Made by a program: the position numbers and the translations under genes. The notes under the pieces were generated by a model that saw only the letters and a list, made by a program, of their open reading frames with translations, was not told the origin of the DNA and did not search any database. Below are positions 14,718-17,598 of a DNA stretch of 17,598 nucleotides, one piece after another (the stretch's first letter is position 1; every line of letters starts with the position of its first letter). Location: positions 1-17,598 of the forward strand of contig DASYIY010000029.1 in the NCBI GenBank assembly GCA_035997045.1. The letters run 5' to 3'. The stretch comes from VRUE01 sp035997045 (GTDB taxonomy: Bacteria; Actinomycetota; Thermoleophilia; Solirubrobacterales; 70-9).

Positions 14718-14749
14718 ATGGTCGTCTAGCCAGATGAACCCAGAATGAG
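14718..14749 (-). promoter_or_regulatory. Composite promoter element F (glycosyltransferase)
   Basis: Minus strand: CTCATT (14749-14744), N5, TTCATC (14738-14733), N9, -10-like GACCAT (14723-14718). ATG 14706 begins 12 nt after the -10, leaving at most a few nt of leader. The unit GTTCATCTGGC matches 10 of 11 positions of the recalled PHO-box consensus. Confidence 0.7.
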
Positions 14750-14760
14750 GGAGGCAACCT

Positions 14761-14778
14761 TGACCTGGCGCCAGGTCA
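14761..14778. promoter_or_regulatory. Perfect 18-bp palindrome between HK3 and the glycosyltransferase promoter
   Basis: TGACCTGGCGCCAGGTCA is a perfect inverted repeat, 52 nt past the HK3 stop and 12 bp upstream of element F. It could be an operator for a homodimeric regulator acting on the glycosyltransferase, or fold as a 7-bp stem ending the HK3 transcript. No T-run follows on the minus strand. Confidence 0.45.
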
Positions 14779-14829
14779 TCAGCCGACCGCCCGCCGGAGC
14801 GATCACCTCGGGTCGGATCGAGCGAAGCC

Positions 14830-16188
14830 CTACCGGTCTGGCTCGGCCTCCACAGCCGCCGGAGCGATCGGGAGCGTAAGCGTCACCGTGGACCCACTCG
14901 CCCGCACCCTTCCCCCGTGGCGCTCCGCCGTGGCCTTGACGATCGCCAAGCCGATTCCCGAGCCCGAGCGCCCGGCCGCCTCCTCGGCGCGCCAGAAACG
15001 CTCGAAGGCGACCTCCTCGGCGCCGAGCGGGAAGCCCGGACCCTCGTCGCTGACGGCAACCTCGACCCAGCCCTCCCCCACCTTCATCGAGATCTCGATC
15101 CGGCCCCCGGCGGGGCCGTGCAGCGTTGCGTTCTCGAGCAGGTTCTCGAAGCAGCGCGCCAGGGCATCGGGCTCGCCGATCACGGTCGCGGTTCCCTCGA
15201 TCCGCGCCTCGACGTTCGGCCTCCCCTCGCTGGCCCCGGCGATAGTCCGCTCAAGCCGAACCATCCGCTCGGGTGCCGGCGCGCCGCTCTCGCGCTCGAG
15301 CACGAGGAGGTCGTCGATCAGCCGGCGCAGGCGATCGGCGTCGCTTTGGAGGTCTGCGATCACCGCCGCGCCAGCGCCATGGCGGGCGAGGAAGTCGACG
15401 TTCCCGACCAGCGAGGTCAGCGGCGTGCGTAGCTCGTGGCTGGCATCGGCGAGGAAGCGCCGTTCGCGCTCGCGCGAGCCCTCGAGCGCGGCCAGCATCC
15501 GGTTAAGAGTGCGGGCCAGCTCGCCGATCTCCTCTGGGGTCATGGGCTCGGCCAGGCGCTCGGAGGCGTCGCCGCTCTGCCCGATCGCCGCCGCCGAGGA
15601 GGAGAGCTGGCGCAGTGGCCTGACGCTGCGCCAGCTCAGCAGCGCCGCCGCCGCTCCTCCGGCAAGGACCGCGACCAGCCCACACAGGGCCAGCAGCAAG
15701 CCGAGTTCGTGAACCGTGTCCTCGATGTCGGCCGTGCTCGCGGCGACCAGCACCGCCCCGCCCGCCGCCGGGCCTCCGACCTCGGCGATCGGCGCGGTGT
15801 AGATCCGGATCGGTTCGCCGCCGAGTCGCGCGTCGGCGAAGCCGCTCTTGCCGGCGAGCGCGGCGGCCACCTCCGGTCCGCGGGGCAGCAGCTTCGCCCC
15901 CAGCGCGAGCGAGCGAGCGACGATCGCCTGGTGGCGATCGAGGACCTCGACGCTTAGCTGCCTGCCGGAGACGGGCGATTCGAGCGCGCCCGGGGCGGTC
16001 AGGACCGCCGGCGCCGAGACGCTGAGGCGGGCTACTTCGACCGCACGCTGGCGGAGGCTGCGATCGAGCGAGGAGTGCAACTGGTTGCTGACGATCAGCC
16101 GCGCCCCGATGCCGAGGATCAGGACGGCGAGCAGCACGGCCGCGATCGCGGCAGCGGTGAGGCGGAAGTTGAGGCTCCGGCGCCTCAC
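14830..16188 (-). CDS. Sensor histidine kinase HK3 (452 aa), OmpR-type system 3
   Basis: TM1 about 10-34, extracytoplasmic sensor about 35-160, TM2 about 162-185, HAMP about 186-240, HisKA with FLADASHELRTPL (His251), HATPase N-box LLENATLHGPA (Asn353), G1 DEGPGFP, G2 GSGIGLAIV. Kinase motifs are complete. The GTG start at 16188 overlaps the RR3 stop (GTGA), so translation is coupled. Its sensor and TM sequences differ from HK1/HK2, so it belongs to another subfamily. With the ABC-2 permease upstream in the same operon, it may sense envelope stress or a compound handled by that transporter, an inference from context. Confidence 0.93.
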   Translation of the reverse strand: MRRRSLNFRLTAAAIAAVLLAVLILGIGARLIVSNQLHSSLDRSLRQRAVEVARLSVSAPAVLTAPGALESPVSGRQLSVEVLDRHQAIVARSLALGAKLLPRGPEVAAALAGKSGFADARLGGEPIRIYTAPIAEVGGPAAGGAVLVAASTADIEDTVHELGLLLALCGLVAVLAGGAAAALLSWRSVRPLRQLSSSAAAIGQSGDASERLAEPMTPEEIGELARTLNRMLAALEGSRERERRFLADASHELRTPLTSLVGNVDFLARHGAGAAVIADLQSDADRLRRLIDDLLVLERESGAPAPERMVRLERTIAGASEGRPNVEARIEGTATVIGEPDALARCFENLLENATLHGPAGGRIEISMKVGEGWVEVAVSDEGPGFPLGAEEVAFERFWRAEEAAGRSGSGIGLAIVKATAERHGGRVRASGSTVTLTLPIAPAAVEAEPDR

Positions 16189-16841
16189 GCCTCGAGTATG
16201 AAGCCGACCCCCCGCACGGTCCGGATCAGGAGCGGATCGCTGAGCTTGCGCCGCAACCTGGCGACGTAGCGGTCGACGACGTTCTCGACCGCGGCGCCCT
16301 GCCAGATCCGTTCGACGGCGAGCTGCCGGGTGAGGACGGTGCGCGGGCTGCGCAGCAGCAGCTCCAGCAGCTCGGCCTCGCGTGCGCTCAGCCCGATCGT
16401 CTCACCCTCCCGCTCGACCGTGTTCGCCTCGGTGTCGAGGGTGATGCCGGCGAAGCTGACACGAATGCTCTGATCGTGCCCCCGCCGGGTCAGGGCACGC
16501 AGCCGCGCCACCACCTCTTCGATCGCGAATGGCTTCACCACGTAGTCGTCGGCGCCGGCATCGAGCCCGCGGACCCGGTCCTCGACCGCATCGCGCGCAG
16601 TCAGCATCAGCACGCCGCCGCTCAACCCTTTCTCGCGCAGCCGCCGGCAGACATCGATGCCGCTGAGGCCGGGCATGGTGACGTCGAGGACCACCAGGTC
16701 GGGGACGGAGTCCGCGGCCATCGCCAGCGCCGCGCCGCCGTCGGCGGCGGCGCGCACGTCAAAGCCCTCGGCGGCGAGGCTGCGCTCCAGCATCCGCCTG
16801 ACCGGCGGATCGTCCTCGACGACCAGCACCCGTTCGGCCAC
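16185..16841 (-). CDS. OmpR-family response regulator RR3 (218 aa)
   Basis: Receiver (MAERVLVVEDD, phospho-acceptor Asp53 in VVLDVTMPG, Thr in MLTA, Lys in VVKPF) plus winged-helix output domain ending TVRGVGFILEA. The recognition-helix segment ENVVDRYVARLRRKL differs clearly from the RSNVI-type helix of RR1/RR2, so it probably binds a different operator. GTG start at 16841 lies only 4 nt after the permease stop, so RR3 is probably co-transcribed and translationally coupled with the transporter gene. Its own promoter lies outside the window. Confidence 0.94.
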   Translation of the reverse strand: MAERVLVVEDDPPVRRMLERSLAAEGFDVRAAADGGAALAMAADSVPDLVVLDVTMPGLSGIDVCRRLREKGLSGGVLMLTARDAVEDRVRGLDAGADDYVVKPFAIEEVVARLRALTRRGHDQSIRVSFAGITLDTEANTVEREGETIGLSAREAELLELLLRSPRTVLTRQLAVERIWQGAAVENVVDRYVARLRRKLSDPLLIRTVRGVGFILEA

Positions 16842-16845
16842 CGCC

Positions 16846-17598
16846 TCAGTCTCCGGCGACGTCGCGGCGCAGGAAGACGAGGCCGGCGGCGATCAGGGCA
16901 GGGACCCCGTAGAGGGCACAGACCCAGGCGGCGCGGACGATCGGCGCCCAGTCGATCGGCGAGCGCAGCAGTCCCTGCCAGGCGTTGAACTGGGTGCTCA
17001 GCAGGTAGGGCCCGAGCCCTTCGAGGCCGGGCAGGATCCCGATCAGCTGGACCAGCAGCGAGAACATCAGGGTGCCGACGATCGCCGCGGCGCTGTTGCG
17101 GAAGACGGTCGAGAAGAGCAGGCCGATGCAGGCGATAGCAGTGATCGGGATCACGTAGACGAGCAGGCTGGCGCCGACCAGCACCAGCCCTTCGGCGGCC
17201 GAGACCCGGGTGCCCGAGAGGGTGACGATCGAGTTGAAGCCGGAGGCGAGGATGCCGGCCCCGAGCGAGACGGCGCCGGTGACGGCGATCGCCAGCACCG
17301 CGTAGGTGAAGGTCGCGAGCGCCTTGCCGGCGAAGATCTGCTGGCGCTCGACCGAGCGGGTCAGGATCGTCTTCAGTGTGGCGTTCCGGTCCTCGCTCGC
17401 CACGATGTCTCCGGCCACCAGAGCGGTGATCAGCGGGAAGAGCCAGATTGATCCGAAGAGCAGGAGGACCAGGGGAACGGCCAGGCCCGTGTCGTGGACG
17501 TATCTTCCGAAGGCGACGTCGTTCGGACGGCCGCCGCCTGTGACCAGGGCGGTGATCAACGGGAACATCCAGACCGAGCCGAAGAGCAGGAGGACCAG
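16846..17598 (-). CDS. ABC-2-type transporter permease, N-terminally incomplete
   Basis: The reading frame is open to the window edge, so the true start is not seen; the ATG at 17568 is internal to a TM helix. At least six hydrophobic helices are visible. AGDIVASEDRNATLKTILTR after the second helix is the typical cytoplasmic coupling segment of ABC-2/NosY-like permeases; the family usually exports drugs, lipids or polymers and pairs with a separate ATPase, presumably beyond the edge. The C-terminus is AGLVFLRRDVAGD. The stretch LVLLLFGSxWxFPLITALV occurs twice, 42 residues apart, which is unusual and would add a TM helix. It heads the RR3-HK3 operon. Confidence 0.85.
   Translation of the reverse strand: MVLLLFGSVWMFPLITALVTGGGRPNDVAFGRYVHDTGLAVPLVLLLFGSIWLFPLITALVAGDIVASEDRNATLKTILTRSVERQQIFAGKALATFTYAVLAIAVTGAVSLGAGILASGFNSIVTLSGTRVSAAEGLVLVGASLLVYVIPITAIACIGLLFSTVFRNSAAAIVGTLMFSLLVQLIGILPGLEGLGPYLLSTQFNAWQGLLRSPIDWAPIVRAAWVCALYGVPALIAAGLVFLRRDVAGD
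17415..17598 (-). repeat. 126-bp-offset tandem duplication inside the ABC-2 permease
   Basis: Segments 17415-17472 and 17541-17598 match at 49 of 58 positions by my count, with an offset of exactly 126 bp (42 codons), so the frame is kept. Both encode LVLLLFGSxWxFPLITALV. The second copy runs into the window edge, so its full extent is unknown. Confidence 0.8.

Noticed and set aside
1..17598. Mobile elements, CRISPR arrays, tRNA or rRNA genes
   Set aside because: No transposase or integrase motifs, no spaced direct-repeat array and no tRNA-like folds seen; the eight 11-bp repeats are promoter-linked, not an array.

Overview
This is a high-GC window with GTG/TTG starts, 4-nt stop/start overlaps (ATGA, GTGA, TTGA), and protein styles typical of Actinomycetota. 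My best guess is a Thermoleophilia/Solirubrobacterales-like lineage; that is inference from protein character only, with no 16S rRNA or other marker gene here. I see no tRNA, rRNA, CRISPR array, transposase or phage gene.

Layout: (1) the 5' end of a phosphoesterase-like lipoprotein gene, broken by a frameshift (1-196, minus); (2) an operon of a PsbP-like lipoprotein, two ABC ATPases and a large FtsX-type permease (268-4926, minus); (3) two-component system 1 (RR1-HK1, 4969-7052, minus); (4) a tiny secreted His-rich protein (7240-7410, minus); (5) a DUF347 four-repeat membrane protein fused to a Usp-like domain (7525-8769, minus); (6) a short, frameshifted GtrA-like gene (8826-9126, minus) divergent from a small acidic secreted protein (9263-9655, plus); (7) two-component system 2, a paralogue of system 1 (9776-11832, plus); (8) a membrane-anchored PQQ-type beta-propeller (11925-13343, plus) converging on and overlapping a GT-C glycosyltransferase (13201-14706, minus); (9) an ABC-2 permease, then unrelated two-component system 3 (14830-17598, minus).

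The main discovery is a composite promoter/operator repeated eight times. It has the form YTCAYY-N5-TTCAYC (two half-sites exactly 11 bp apart), then 9 bp, then a -10-like hexamer that mostly reads NACNNT. It precedes the phosphoesterase, the lipoprotein/ABC operon, RR1-HK1, the DUF347 protein, the GtrA-like gene, the acidic secreted protein, RR2-HK2 and the glycosyltransferase. Each copy points at its gene and the spacing is identical in all eight. In six cases the start codon lies 6-11 nt after the -10 hexamer, which implies leaderless or nearly leaderless mRNAs; in the other two (the lipoprotein and the acidic secreted protein) a roughly 28-nt leader carries a clear Shine-Dalgarno. The repeat resembles the actinobacterial PHO box (11-bp direct repeats of GTTCACC type). 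The two paralogous response regulators have near-identical recognition-helix regions and both carry the element in their own promoters, so they are the natural candidates for binding it.

Together the genes look like a clustered envelope/secretion regulon (phosphoesterase, lipoprotein plus FtsX-type ABC system, glycosyltransferase, GtrA-like protein, DUF347 protein) run by twin, self-regulating OmpR-type systems. The His-rich protein, the beta-propeller and the system 3/ABC-2 operon lack the element.
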